Shown: positions 44,333 to 56,185, counted from the stretch's first letter. The stretch: 64,000 bases of DNA from Trileptium ribeirensis (GCA_030248225.1 JASANE010029130.1:1-64000), one strand, 5' to 3'. Translations and numbers: made by a program. The notes: generated from the sequence alone by a model not told the origin.

Positions 44333-44996
44333 GATGTGCGGCCACCTTCATTTCGTCAGAACTCCCCCATTGTGTTGGTTCTCTAATTCTAGACCTGGCA
44401 ATGGACGCCGACACTGACTCCTGATTGCCTTTCACTATGTCACCAATTTTACCGTAGAAAATGTCCTGATTATCTTCCATGTGCTCCACAATTATTTCTC
44501 GGACTAGTCGATCTTGAGATTCTGACCCAGTAACAACGAATGACAAACCAAGAAACAAGCAATTGCCGTCAGCTGTAATATTCTGAACCACTTTAGGCTC
44601 ATCCTCCACGTCCAGTTCTTTGGTGTCTCCATAGGGCACTTCTTCGGTCCATCGTAGATGAAGTATACGGCATAGGGACTTTTGCTGGCAAATTTTAAGC
44701 GGTTTAAAAGGCACCAGAATCTTTGGTCGTGTTTGTTCAATAACTTCCATTTTTGGCACTTTATATTTCCTGAGGCGCGTCGCTGCAACATTTTGTTTCA
44801 ATACAGTTCCATTCGATGCCTTTAACTTATAAATACTTTTACCACAAAATTCCTCAATGGTGTAAGGGCCCGAGTATCTAGCCCCAAGCTTATCGCCATT
44901 TCCTGATCGTTTTTGAGAAACTTCAAGTAGTACACTCTCTCCAACAATGTACGCTTCTTGAACAATGTATATTTGCTTCATGTGAGTCAGAATCAT
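44333..44996 (-). pseudogene. Retroelement remnant: integrase GPY module joined to OTU cysteine protease domain
   Basis: Minus-strand ORF truncated at both ends. Residues ~18-80 resemble an integrase C-terminal module (GESVLLEV, KLGARYSGPYTIEEF, YKLKASNG, LRKYK). Residues ~138-222 form the N-terminal part of an OTU deubiquitinase-type domain: ADGNCLF with Cys146 as probable nucleophile, VREIIVEHM, and the WGSSDEMKVAAHLL helix. The frame then runs straight into the gypsy LTR, and the catalytic His region is missing. Upstream of 44996 there is no continuation, so most of its pol is gone. Metazoan LTR elements with OTU domains behind integrase are known. The sequence beyond the other LTR (<34908) does not continue the OTU domain. 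Confidence 0.75.
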
Positions 44997-45524
44997 TCTA
45001 ATATTATACTTGATATGTGAATTTTCTTGAAATATTAATCAGAATCATTTTAATGTGTCATACCTGATGTGATTTTTTTGAAATGTTATATTACGGAAGA
45101 TGTAAATTTGTTTTCATACAACGAAATACTAAAACTGTAAGGCCAGGGAGGCATTATAAAATAGAGGGGGCAATACAGAATAACGGGAGGCGTTTTAAAA
45201 TAGCTGGAATATTCATAATAAAACGCCCCCCGGGCATTTGAAAATGGGGGCATTTTGAAATGTGACACCGGTATCAAAATTTAGTGTTCAGTGAGCGTGT
45301 TATCGTGAGGATAGTGAAAGCTAAAGGCTACGACCAAGAACTATAGTTACTCAATAGCCAAATATTGTGTCACCACGACGGGTAATAATAGCTCAATAAT
45401 GTGCCTTATCATTTTATCTGGTTCTGTAATATACATTGTTAACTACGCGTTTGGTTCTCGAGTATCTTAACCAGAGTGATCGAGCCGAGCAAGGTACACG
45501 TTGTAACGCGAAAAATAAGGCATA
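44997..45524. repeat. Spacer plus 5' part of an LTR-like repeat (copy 1)
   Basis: At 45145-45265 GGGGGCATTTTGAAATG-like phrases repeat, with a hairpin GGGAGGCGTTTTA / TAAAACGCCCCCC (45184-45230). From about 45360 to 45520 the sequence is related to 55835-55975 (phrases GTCACxxC-ACGGGTA, AGCTCAAT, GTGATCGAGC(C/T)GAGCAAG, CGCAA/CGCGAAAA). The pogo element interrupts this repeat at the TA 45523-45524. Confidence 0.5.
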
Positions 45525-45549
45525 CCATCAGTTGGGGTGATGTTGACTA
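45525..45549 (+). repeat. Left terminal inverted repeat of the pogo-like element
   Basis: Starts CCATCAGTTGGGGTGATGTT directly after TA. It matches the reverse complement of 49134-49158 at 21 of 25 bases. A further inward-oriented GGTGAAGTTGACC follows at 45556-45568. Confidence 0.88.
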
Positions 45550-45924
45550 GGGGGGGGTGAAGTTGACCAATTTTATGATCGTACTTTGGGCCGCTTTCGC
45601 AAGGAGTGTACAAGGATTTAGTCACTGCAACTTATGTAAAACGGTACTGTAGCTGTTTTCTTGATGTTACGGGAAAAATTTACTTGTTTCGTCCACAATT
45701 TAAAAAATTCTGAACGCGTGATTCCACCGCTAGTAAAATTTTGCAAAAAGTGTATGTGTTGAAACATTCTACAAAAGTTATCTGGCTACCGAAAAAAGGA
45801 TAGCGTGAAATATTAATAAAGAAATTACTTCAAAAGATGTTATACTGCTTTCGTTTACGTAAAGCCTTGAGAATATGGTTCATGATTTCGGTGGTCATAT
45901 TCACCCCATAATTTAATAACCTTG

Positions 45925-45957
45925 GTGTGAAGTTGACTAGTTAGTCAACTTCACCCC
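45925..45957. promoter_or_regulatory. Palindromic subterminal transposase-site candidate
   Basis: A perfect 12-bp inverted pair TGAAGTTGACTA-GT-TAGTCAACTTCA (45928-45953) joins two head-to-head copies of the motif that also forms the inner part of both termini. Further copies: 45556-45568, 48865-48880 (diverged), 48943-48956 and 48966-48979. Likely binding sites for the element's own HTH domain. Confidence 0.5.
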
Positions 45958-46058
45958 ACTTGCATATTATGCTTTTGTGTTAGTGTTTCAGTATGTTTAA
46001 TATTATAAATTGCGTTATACCTAATAATAATAATATGCTTAACTGCGTCAATTGAAGT

Positions 46059-46197
46059 ATGCCGCGTGCGTATACACCTAAGCCTAATGCTAAGCGAGCT
46101 AAACGATATACGGAACGAACTGTTCAGTTAGCGATTGACTCCGTAAAAGGGGGCATGTCAATAACGAAAGCTAGCGAAGAATTTGGAATTCCTAAAG
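46059..46197 (+). CDS. pogo-like transposase exon 1 (psq-type helix-turn-helix)
   Basis: Begins at the ATG at 46059 and encodes 46 residues plus one base: a basic N-terminus, then a Pipsqueak-type HTH (SVKGGMSITKASEEFGIPK). The donor is AAAG|GTTAGA. Splicing to CAG|GAACCC at 46844 restores the expected G-T-L turn of the HTH in phase, giving a 646-nt intron. The DNA-binding half presumably recognises the element's termini. Confidence 0.85.
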
Positions 46198-46843
46198 GTT
46201 AGAACCTTTTCGGTGCTGTAGTTTGCAAATGTAGTACAAAAACTTTTCATCTGAGTTTGGCACGGCCTACAAATTTTTAGTTTGTATATTTCTTTACTGT
46301 GTTAAGATTAATAATGGTTGTTGTTAGATGCAGCTGATACATCGTTCGTAATTTATTTGGTGCATTTTTGGCTCGAGAGATGCAGGTAGACGCAAATCGA
46401 AAGATTTTATCTGATGAGAAACGTAAAATTCAATAAATAACAATAGCTACACATCATGAAAATCATATCTGCGCTGCTAATTTTGTTAAGAAACCTTCAC
46501 AAGTGGATTTTAGGTAGTGGGTACCTAGGGCACGATTTTGCTTATCCCCATAGGTGTACATGTTGAAATCCTATGTTCACTCAGGTCAGCCACAGGGAGC
46601 GTGTCTGAAGTGGCTTAATCGTTGTAATTCCCTCTGGATGAACTATAATTCCTTTATTCGACGATAATGAAGTTGCGAAGACCACTTTTGAACCATACAA
46701 CGAGGAAAATATTCATTTTCTGAATTACAATGCATAAAAAGGTACGTAAATTTATGCTGAGAAGCGCTAAAATTGAATAGAATTGCAGACATTTTTGTAT
46801 GTTTTAAAAGTAACACCTATTTACACACCTTGGTATTGTTCAG

Positions 46844-48448
46844 GAACCCTATTCAATCGTTACAAAGGCAAACACCCTGGCAAGTATGGCGGCCAAACTG
46901 TGTTCTCCGAAGCTGAGGAGCTCTCACTTGTCGAAAATATCGCCACTGCAGCTGACTGGGGTTTCCCCTTATCTCGGTATGACCTTATGTTGTTGGCTAA
47001 AAGTGCGTTGGATTCGATTGGCAGAATCGAACGTCGTTTTTGCAACAATCTGCCGAGTTATGAGTGGGCCGCTAATTTTCTCAGACGCCATCGACGACTT
47101 CTGTGCAAACGCCTTAGTTAGTGTTAACCGCAACGCAAGTCGATTTCGACTTTCCAAAGACGTATTTTTGGATTTTTTTGACAACTACGCCAAAATCGCT
47201 CGAGATGTGCCGCCGCAAAATCAATTTAATTATGATGAAACTGGGATCACAGACGATCCTGGTCGAAGAATTATGATATTTCGCCGGACATGTAAACATC
47301 CCGATCGGATTATGAACAGTACTAAAACGAATACCAGTGTAATGTGGTGCGGATCAGCAGCGGGCGATTTGATTCCACCATACGTCGTTTACAGGTCCGA
47401 AAATGAGCCACGGAGCGCATGGACTGAACGAGACCCCGTGAAGGGGTTCTTGTGTAATAGTCGTTGCTGTAAAAATGATTGCCGATATGGGTGTACCGTT
47501 AGTGGCTGGTTCGATATGGTGCAGTTCACAAAATGGTTCAAAGTTTGCTTTTTACCACATGCAAAGGCGTTGCCTGGTGTCAAAATAATGATTGGTGACA
47601 ACCTTGCAAGTCATTTTTCGCCGGAAGTACTTACTCTTTGCGCTCAGAATAATATTCTCTTCGTTTGCCTACCGGCCAACAGCACTCACTTGACTCAACC
47701 CTGTGATGTTTCTGTATTTGGTCCCATGAAACAGTACTGGAGAGTCGTCGTAGAACGTTATCGGTTGCAGTATAACAATCAGTCCATCCCAAAAAGCCAC
47801 TTTCCCGCTTGCCTCGCCCAGTTAATTGCTGAACATGGCGAATCCATCACAAGTAATCATAAATCAGGTTTTGAGGCGACCGGACTATGTGTGAACGACG
47901 AACTTCTTGCTGACAGGGTTGATGCCAGCAAAATTATTGAGAAGATTCCAGACGCCGACCGGTTTATTGCTCCATTTGTGTCTAATACGTTGATCAAATA
48001 ACTCCAAGCTCTTCGTACTCCCGGTAACATATCAAAGCGCACTGCATGTGGCAGGTTCAAAAATGTTGTGCCTGGATCACCAATTTTGCCGGGCTTCGAT
48101 GTTGGTGCGATGGAAGGAATCTCGGTACCAACAAAGCGACGCCGCGCGGATGCTAATGAAGTTGCAACTGACGATACTGATGGTGATTTGAGCGTCGATG
48201 ATGCTGAGGCAATAAGCACTGATGAACCGATCGTAGAAAGCGAACATTTAATTCACGTGCTGGACCCCCCTGATATTCAATTCAAGCGAGACTATTTGGT
48301 AGTCGCCTATGACGAGTCTCCAGGCGTTTATAAGTGGCATTTGGGGCAAGCTGAGCGGTGTACTAAATACGGTAATGTCGTCTTTAATTTCATGGCGCCA
48401 TCTGGACCCGACACAAGTTCTACTGGCCGGTTAAAAAGGACATTGTAG
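46844..48448 (+). pseudogene. pogo-like transposase exon 2 (CENP-B type HTH and DDE), frameshifted and with internal stop
   Basis: From 46844 the frame encodes the HTH end and a CENP-B-like segment (HPGKYGGQTVFSEAEELSLV, WAANFLRRHRR), then stops at 47119-47121. A +1 shift near 47090-47120 leads into the DDE domain in the frame ending 48001. Catalytic acids: Asp in NYDETG, Asp in IMIGDNLASH and Asp in THLTQPCDV, with 35 residues between the second and third. A TAA at 47999-48001 interrupts the frame, which then continues to 48448 with an acidic segment (DDTDGDLSVDD) and a tail. Two lesions in one copy indicate a decaying gene. The stop may alternatively be the natural end. Confidence 0.85.
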
Positions 48449-49133
48449 AAGAATGTGCAATGGACCAAATCATATGAAAACTGAAGACGAGTCCAAAATG
48501 ACACCATGATGTGCTAACTGGTACGCGGGCATCTGGACACTTCGAGATTGATGAAGATATCGTGAATGATTTGAATAATCAGTTGAAAATGTTTGTTCTA
48601 TCGACGAACCGCTAACTGTGTAGAGTGCGCAGCTTTCTTATTTTTAAGTTCTGGAACTATTGCCTGAAGCATCAGCGGAATATCCTGTTTAAATAGCTAG
48701 GTGCTTTTAACGAAACGATGAGATTTTTAAGGCAAAAATTCCAAACGGTAGTGTTTTTAGTGATTCGATTTCGTTGAAAGAGCTGTGCATAATGATATCT
48801 TAGTTGTATTGGTAATTGTTTTGGTCTAATATTGGACCGCTTTTGTTTTTTAAAACTCAAGTAGTGGTCAACTCCACACCTGGCTTAGGTACATATGACC
48901 GAAGTATAATTTTACGTTTGAATAAAGTGGAACTTAAATGGTTGGTCAACTTCACCTGAGTCGGGGGTGAAGTTGACTACCACATATTTTAAAAAAAATG
49001 AGGATAATATGGTTCGCTGTTCAACCAGCAACCATATCATCCTCATAGACCAAACCACCTTACAGGTTAAACAAAAGAGTTTATATCGATTGGTTTCTTA
49101 ATGTTAAAGTAATAGTCATCTGAATTTCAAAAC

Positions 49134-49158
49134 TGGTCAACTTCACCCCGACTGGTGG
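49134..49158 (-). repeat. Right terminal inverted repeat of the pogo-like element
   Basis: Ends CTTCACCCCGACTGGTGG before TA. It is the inverted partner of 45525-45549. Confidence 0.88.
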
Positions 49159-49320
49159 TATATAATTACTGATCACGCAAAGAAAGACACGCGCCATATT
49201 CACGTCCCACCGGCATTCTACTGGCCACACCTCGAACCTTACAATCTTTCGGTGACGAATCCCGTCCCCCTTTAAGTACCGATAGCCGACATAAGGAAAA
49301 TTCTACCCCCTACCCCCAAG
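49159..49320 (+). repeat. 3' part of LTR-like repeat copy 1
   Basis: Continues the repeat interrupted by the pogo-like element. The core CCCACCGGCAT-CTACTGGCCA (49208-49229) also occurs at 54528-54549 and 56040-56061, and CGATAGCCG-CATAA plus a C-rich tail follow in copies 1 and 2. The C-rich tail may mark the end of an LTR. Confidence 0.5.
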
Positions 49321-52300
49321 AAAACAACAAAAAATAACATTTTGATCAGTGCCAAGTGTGTAAATAGTGCCACATGTTAGGGTTTACCAGGCTACCAGGG
49401 GGTTTTCCGTCCAAACCCGCCCCAAAACCCCAAAATTTCCTAAAAACCCCGGGATGGACACCAAATACTCTATTATATCCCTCCCTTCCTTGGTTTTCTT
49501 TTTCTTCTGTTTTCTTTTTTCAGTTAGTGCTAATTTGCATAATTAGCACTAATTACCTAATTTAGCTAACATGTGTTAGCGTGTTTTCACTTCTTTTAGT
49601 GTAGTCTTGGTGGAACCTTAGCCGAATTTGGTGACGCAGGAGCACGTTTATCGACTAATTTCATTATAGCCACGTATATTTTTGGTACGATTTGCACAAC
49701 TATGGTGGGCATTTTCACGGTTTATTCTGGTAGAGACATTATCTACATTGTTTTCGATTTTAAAAGGTTATATACTTCGTGGAATAAGATTACCTACCTA
49801 ATACGTGGTATATACTTCGTTTGAATCTTAAAACGAAACCTCGCGACTTTTATGGCATTTGTTCTGTGTTTATTGGTTTTCTCATGGTTTATATCTTATG
49901 GTGGATTTGCGAGTGAATACCTGGCACAGCTTTCCGGTATGGTCAAAGAATAAGCAATTCCTGGTAAATCGGAGCCACAAGTCTCTGTGAGATTATCGGC
50001 CTATTCCGTGGCGCGTTTCTTACCAAAACGTCAGCCAACATCCTCAATGGTGGCCAAGGGAGAGGGGTGGAAATACAGAGCTAGTTCGAGGATTACCCAG
50101 GATAGAAGTAAAATCAAGAATAAGGGGTAGGAGCCACCAAAGGGATGGACCGGTCTACCAGCGGTCGGAGATACCCTTTACCACTAGATAGAGATTGCGC
50201 GAGTTCCGAGTTGGGTAGACATGTCATTGTCCCGGGCAGGGATATCGAGATTAGGTCAATGTCATGTGCTTGATTGTAAACTAAGTTGAGTTGGCCGTGT
50301 GAACGTATACAAACTAATTAAAAACTATTGAACCTATGAGAGATTTGTCCTTGATCAGCAATAGGCAATTTGTCCTTGATCACCAACCACCCATTTACGC
50401 TTGACAACTTAAGCAAGCTGAAATTATTGGTTGAATTGAAAAGTAAATTTGTCTGGAGCTGAAATTGGGAATTTAGTTACGGCCGGATTTTGTGCCCTCG
50501 ACACCCCTTAGCAATAACATCTTTAGAATTGAGCTAGTGCTAAATTAAATTTCGGTTAGCAGGATCGCGTATCCGTGCTAAGATTGACCGTACCTTGGCG
50601 AGTTCGGAGAACGCGCCGTGGGTTATGAATTTTGTTACTAGAAAAGCTTAAATGAATGAAATTAAACTAATGAATTTCGAAGTTAAACATGAGAATTTTA
50701 GCTAACGTTGGTGGATACGAGTAATCATGTCGTCAACGTTTATACCCTGGCGAGTTCGAATAACAAGCCATGGTACATCGATAGTACTTTTCGGGGAGTA
50801 AGCTATGACTGTAAGTGAAACTTTTGTAGAGAGTTTAAGCTGTGGAAACGTATAAATTTTTAAGCATGGTTTTTAAGAAAAAAAATTATAAAAAATTAGG
50901 AAGAAAAGCTAAAGTTACAACGTTACGAATTAAGGGTTTTGAAAACAGCCATTTCCTAGGCTGCAGCGAGCTCGCGTAAGCAAGTCTGCAGCATCGCAAT
51001 AACTTTTTTAAGATTTCTCATACGATTTTGAATGGTGGTACCGCGCCCGCGTAGGCTAGTACACAACCTAGCTCAAGGTCCACCAGAACGTGCCCTTGGG
51101 TGCGAGTTCTGGATTCAAGTTTCAAAAATTTGATGGAAACTGTTACCACGATGGAGAGTTCGTGTAACGGTCCCATAATACGTAGTAAATAAAACTTGAA
51201 TATGCTTTAGCATAACTTTCGGAAAAACAAAATTGAAGAATTTGAACTACGAAATTTTATCAAGGGTGGTCAAACGAGAGTAGGATTGAACCATATTAGT
51301 TTTGAAGGCATCCAAGCTCTGTCTCAGCTCGACAAGCGGCCAGGGTTGAGACACAGACTGGAGCTATGAGGGACTTCCTGTAAGACTTTTAGCTTATTTT
51401 TCTGAATGTTGACAATTCCCCTGTCGTGGATAATTAATCACTAAATAAAACAAAAACTCGTGTTTTACCTTTAGAGATCTTAATACTAATCTAGAAAAAT
51501 TGCACCAGAACGCTAAAGCTATAAATATATACATGTTGTCTGAAAATAAGTAAAGATTAACACACTAAAATAAAGCATCCAACGTTGCTTTAAACTAGAG
51601 CTTTAAGTAACCGTTAAGTCAACAGTCCCGTTCACATTCTAACAGGATAAGGGTTAGAAGGTTACCGTGACCCTGCCACATAGGGTACTTTACAGCGACT
51701 GTTGCATATGCTAGTGACCAGCACTATCCAGTCATTCATAAGTCACCTCCAATAGACTAAAAATAAATTCACGAAAAATAAAACCATCAGCTCACACTGG
51801 ATTGATAACACGCACAGCCATACCGTAAGAATTTTATTACCCGAAGTTAGTTTGAAAGTTTGAGGCTTATATAGTAATACTGTTAATGTATAACAGAAAA
51901 AGGTATATAGCAAAAAAAACTTAACAAAGCCCTAGCATTTCGCGCTGGCGCTAGGTAAGCAACGGTAACGGGCTTCCCAAATATTGGGGCGCAATAATAA
52001 CCGATACATCCGAACCGTGTAACACACATTTCTGTAACAATTTTTATAGGTTTTATAGAATTTTTAGGGCAATTAAGTGCGATTATGCATTTTAGGATAC
52101 ATGTATCTTAAGTTGTATTACCTGGGCGATTCGTATGGTTCGTTTATCCTGAAAAACTTAAAGTGTTTTATGTGTTAGTATTAGTAGGACAAGTGACATA
52201 GGATTTCCCTAAATAGCACGTGGGTGTTGGACCATAGCTGCCAAGCCCCCTAAGCGTAAAATTTCCCCGACCTGTGCATTGGGCAACCCCTAGGCGAGGC

Positions 52301-53859
52301 TTACGCGAAGACCTAGTTCCGGTAACTAGGTCCCACCCTAGAGCATGCTAGCAATGCCACAGTCTTCGACGATATAACAGCCCATGGTATGGCAGTCTGG
52401 TGACCAACGGGTGGTGAAAAGGTACCGGAAAGGGAAAAAGACCAATCCCACCCAGAGGTCCCCGTTTAGGGGATGGGCTGCCCTTTTTCTCGTCTGCCTT
52501 AACCCGGCTAGGTCTTACTTTGCCTAGCGCACCCGCCCCTCGGCAGGATCCAGAAGTGGGGTAACCTCCTGTTACGCCACTATAACTTATGCTCAGCGAT
52601 ATGTAAAAGTACGGACAACATATTTAAGTGTATGTGGGCCCTAGTGACAACATAACCTAACACTCCAAAGTATGCCAGCAAACGTGAACCTAGAGGTAGG
52701 AGAAACACAAAAACGACTTTTATAAGGGCACTCAAATGGGTGTAAATCGTAGGTAGCACTGTATTACATACCTGAGAAAGCTGAAAAATAAAAATGGTTA
52801 ACAAGTCATGTCAGCACATACGGGGTCCTAGAATAGTAGTAAAACAGAACGCTAAGGAAGTGACGATAACCACTATAATAACGCAACAGTAAGGGAAATC
52901 GCTAAGCAAAAGAAATATGAAAAGAAAAAACCGAAACTCGTAGTAAGTAATGCATAATAATAAAATCCTGTCGTTCGTCACACACACAATAATAATATGA
53001 ACACGTCGTCAAACAATAATATCCTTATGCCAGCCAGATAGCTACCGTCACAATGCAGAATGGTGGCTAAATTTATTCAACAATAATTATTTTACTATTA
53101 TATATTAAGGAAATTCTGATGTAAATCTTTGATTGAGAAAAGGGTCATTTGGGGAGAAAATGGTGGAAATTAGAGGAACCCAAGGTTAATAAAAACAGAA
53201 TAATAATGGGATTAGGGGTTTTCCACATAGGGAAAAGATGAAATATAATCCGACAGTAGGGAAAAGTTGTACCCCAGTTGGGAAAATTTTAGTTTATTTG
53301 TAAATGTTGATTTTTAGGTAAACTTGAATGTTGAGTTTGGGGTGTAGGGGTGCTATAACTCAATATAAAAATAAGTGAGAAGTTCACCCGAGTGGGGATA
53401 AGTGTGAACCTACCCGTTAAGAAATATAACCCACCTCACCGAGAGGAAATAATGATAAACCATGGACAGAAATGGTATTTCAGTAAAAATAAGGAAATTT
53501 GTGAAATTGTGGATTCCGAGTTAGTTTTAAGGGGCAATATATGAGTAGGGAGTAGGAAATGAATAGTGTACTGTGAAATTTGGATAGTTTTCGAGTAGAT
53601 ATAAGAGTTACCCCTGTGGGACAATGGATATTCCCCAGGAGAGGGTGAAGGAATTATTATGGTTTTAGTAATTAGGTCAAGACCAATGAAATATGGTCTA
53701 AAAGGAAGGGTAAATACAAGGTTGGACCTGCCCAAAAGTTGACAGTCTCCTCAAAATTAACGTTGAGCTACAATATTGCTGCACAATTAGGTAATTATCG
53801 CGTTATTAATTTACCAAATTTTACTAACTTTCCGAAATAAAACCTGAAAGGGCACGGGC
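49321..53859. other. Long non-coding stretch, possibly interior of a decayed element
   Basis: No coding region is recognised over 4.5 kb. The motif GAGTTCGnAnAAC-G-CCATGG and relatives recur near 50599, 50751 and 51158. A hairpin ACCTAGTT/AACTAGGT sits at 52311-52331 in a GC-richer block (52200-52570). From 53100 to 53740 the plus strand is purine-rich. Since related LTR-like copies lie on both sides, this could be the internal region of a large non-autonomous element. Confidence 0.3.
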
Positions 53860-54645
53860 GTAAACTAACCATAACCGAGTATTAGTTAACATAAGGAATT
53901 TATTAGTGTAAATCTAAGACCTTTGGATAAGACAATCAAATAAACGTACGGGTCTAGCCGTCCGGAGGGCTACGTACGAACCCACAAGGGAAAGTAATAG
54001 ATATTAGTTACTCAGGATCCATCCGTCCGGATATCTAAGGCACAGGATAAGGTAATTAAATAAACATACGTGTCTATCCGCCCGGAGAGCTTCGTACAAA
54101 CCTCACAAGAGGAATTGGTTAATACACACCCTAAATATCAAGTAGTAGATAACGTACTCAGAATAATAGTGCGCTCTATCTTGAGTTTAAGAAAATAGCA
54201 ACAAGGCTCACTCAACAAAAATCAAAGCGAAACGAAGCCTAATCTAAGCAAAATCACCATGGTGCTTTTACGAATCGAGTGGCAAAAAGATTCACAATTG
54301 GCAAGGCATAAGTGGCTCAAATTGTGGTGTGCTCAATAAGTGGAACTGAACCGGTATACTATTAATCATTGCGTATTGTACTAACTTCGAATATTCTAAC
54401 GTTGGCTCTTTTGTTTCCTATCGGAACCGAATAGTGAGCAACCCGAGTAGTCACGCCGCAGCGCCATAAGAAATAAAAGTACGCTGAATTAAGTAACGCG
54501 CGCCTAGGAAGGAACAATTAACAATCCCACCGGCATACTACTGGCCACGCGTACGAACCATACATCTTCGCGTCCCTTTTAATAATTCGATAGCCGCCAT
54601 AATAAATCATAGTCCAGCCCTACCCCAATTCGAACCAAAAATATA
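53860..54645 (+). repeat. LTR-like repeat, copy 2
   Basis: Diverged relative of 55490-56097: ATTAGTGTAAATCTA, AATAAACGTACG, GCC-TCCGGAGGG. It ends with the shared core CCCACCGGCATACTACTGGCCA region (54528-54549), a polyadenylation-like AATAAA at 54470-54475 and a C-rich tail. Internally a short ~110-bp duplication carries AAATAAACGTACGGGTCTA (53938) and AAATAAACATACGTGTCTA (54058). Confidence 0.5.
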
Positions 54646-55489
54646 ACACCAAAAAGATTTCGGCTTTGAGTTCAGCGGCTTTATGATTACTTTTACGATT
54701 CAAATTACTAAAAACGCAAAGAATTGCGTTCGTGAGGCTACGTTACTCGGAGTTGTGGTTTACTGGGATCGAAATTGCGCATAGAAAAGATTACGCTCGG
54801 CTTCTCGAAATATTCTTATATTTTAAAGGAAAGACCTATACTCGGCTTTCCGAGATATCGTAATCTGTTAAAGGAAAGACTCATACTCGGCTTTACGGAC
54901 TGTGTTTTAAGGAGCTATACGGAGCTGAATACTTATTTTTGTTGGATTTGAATGGCCTATCTGAATAGTTTGAGTGAAAGTGTCACCTGGGTAGTAATTA
55001 TCTTCACACATAGGTACTTTAGAAACTACTAATAGTTATTTTAGTAATACTAACCTTTCCCAATTAAAATTTAGGTTTTATAAACAAAGGTAGTAGGAGT
55101 GGCGCCGTATTAACTATAGTACTAGTTAATAATACGTAAAAACATCGGCCCGAAGTGTTGAGTGGGAAAGCCAGTGCGAGCAGAAAAGGCAGGTCCGTGG
55201 GTAGTAGCATCAACTGTTGTGTCAGTCAGCCATTTGGGGGCGACTCAGCAAGGGGTATTATTCTTTAGAAGACCGGTTGAATATAGGGTTGGATTCGATT
55301 ACCTCCTTGAGCTACCAGAAGATCCCACCTACTATTTTGGGCCAGCCATTCGGTGGCTTGGAATCTCTCCTGTGCGTGGCAGCCATTCGGGGTCCGTAAA
55401 GAGTAAGAGACTTCAACTGAATAGTAGTCGACCGCTACTGGTCATTTCATTTAAAGTAGGTTACTAAAGTAATAACCTACTTAAAAGTA
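54646..55489. other. Spacer between LTR-like copies 2 and 3
   Basis: No recognised gene. A 101-codon ORF (55162-55467, plus) has no family signature. Repeated GGAAAGAC(C/T)(C/T)ATACTCGGCTTT-type phrases (about 54770-54890) recur three times at ~55-60-bp spacing. Confidence 0.3.
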
Positions 55490-56097
55490 ACCGGTGCTTG
55501 CTCAAACTTAACCCATAAATAAGGACCGCATTAGCGCAAATCTAGGTCCTACGTTCAGATACTTAGATAAACGTACGTCGCCAGCCATTCAGGGACGGTC
55601 GTATAACCCTCGACAATAGGCGTATATACTAGATTACACACAATCTACCCTGAACTAACAAGACCTAGGGTCGAAAGAGCGGAGGTGTGAGCGCGAATCG
55701 TGACAATATCTAGAGGTAGGCGAAAGTATCCAATGTGTTGGAAAAGCGTGGTCGATAAGGTTATTGGTACTAAGAATAGTACGGCGTGTAGTAACCTACG
55801 GGTGAACTCTAAGTTTCTCGTACAGCCAGATCTTGTCACAGCCTACGGGTATTAAGAGCTCAATCATCGTGCCTTAATTGTTTTCTCCGATTTTGTAATA
55901 AACGTTAATTGCTACGTCTTTCATATCCAAATATTTAAACCGGTGTGATCGAGCTGAGCAAGAGGCCAGGCGCAACGCAAAATATATATACGGCACGAAT
56001 TCTGATCGCGCCAAGAATGACACACCCCAACCTAAACATCCCACCGGCATACTACTGGCCATGCCTCGGACCACACAATCTTCAGGTGACAGCCTGT
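55490..56097 (+). repeat. LTR-like repeat, copy 3, with the empty site of the pogo insertion
   Basis: Related to copy 2 and to the flanks of the pogo-like element. Around 55965-56040 the repeat runs uninterrupted through the position where copy 1 carries the transposon. The core CCCACCGGCATACTACTGGC is at 56040-56059. It switches at ~56098 into the sequence shared with 10748-10830. Confidence 0.55.
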
Positions 56098-56185
56098 TAC
56101 GGGTGATGAAACAAAATGATAATTTAAAAATGAAACCACGCTCACTCCGTTTCACTCTCGCTTGCGAGTTACTAATGTTTCTAAA
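56098..56185. repeat. Terminal fragment of the 9756-10835 repeat family
   Basis: The phrase GGTGATGAAACAAAATGATAA and the following TTTAAAAATGAA-CCAC, CTCGCTTGCGA-TTACTA match 10748-10830. Only this end of the family is present here. Confidence 0.6.

Larger units (their letters stand above)
45525..49158 (+). mobile_element. pogo/Tigger-like Tc1-mariner superfamily transposon
   Basis: A 3,634-bp element flanked by TA on both sides (45523-45524 and 49159-49160). The 25-bp terminal inverted repeats match at 21 positions and begin CCATCAGTTGGGG (left) and CCACCAGTCGGGG (right, reverse complement). It encodes a two-exon transposase on the plus strand. The flanks join into a repeat that also exists uninterrupted near 55965-56060, confirming the insertion. 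Subterminal copies of GGTGAAGTTGAC occur at both ends. The transposase is broken, so mobility would need help in trans. Confidence 0.92.

Noticed and set aside
46783..46843. Starting transposase exon 2 at the upstream in-frame ATG near 46783
   Set aside because: A psq-type HTH exon at 46059-46197 splices in phase to the CAG at 46841-46843, which makes the 46783-46843 stretch intron.
55162..55467. 101-codon plus-strand ORF
   Set aside because: No recognisable motif, and it lies between LTR-like repeats.
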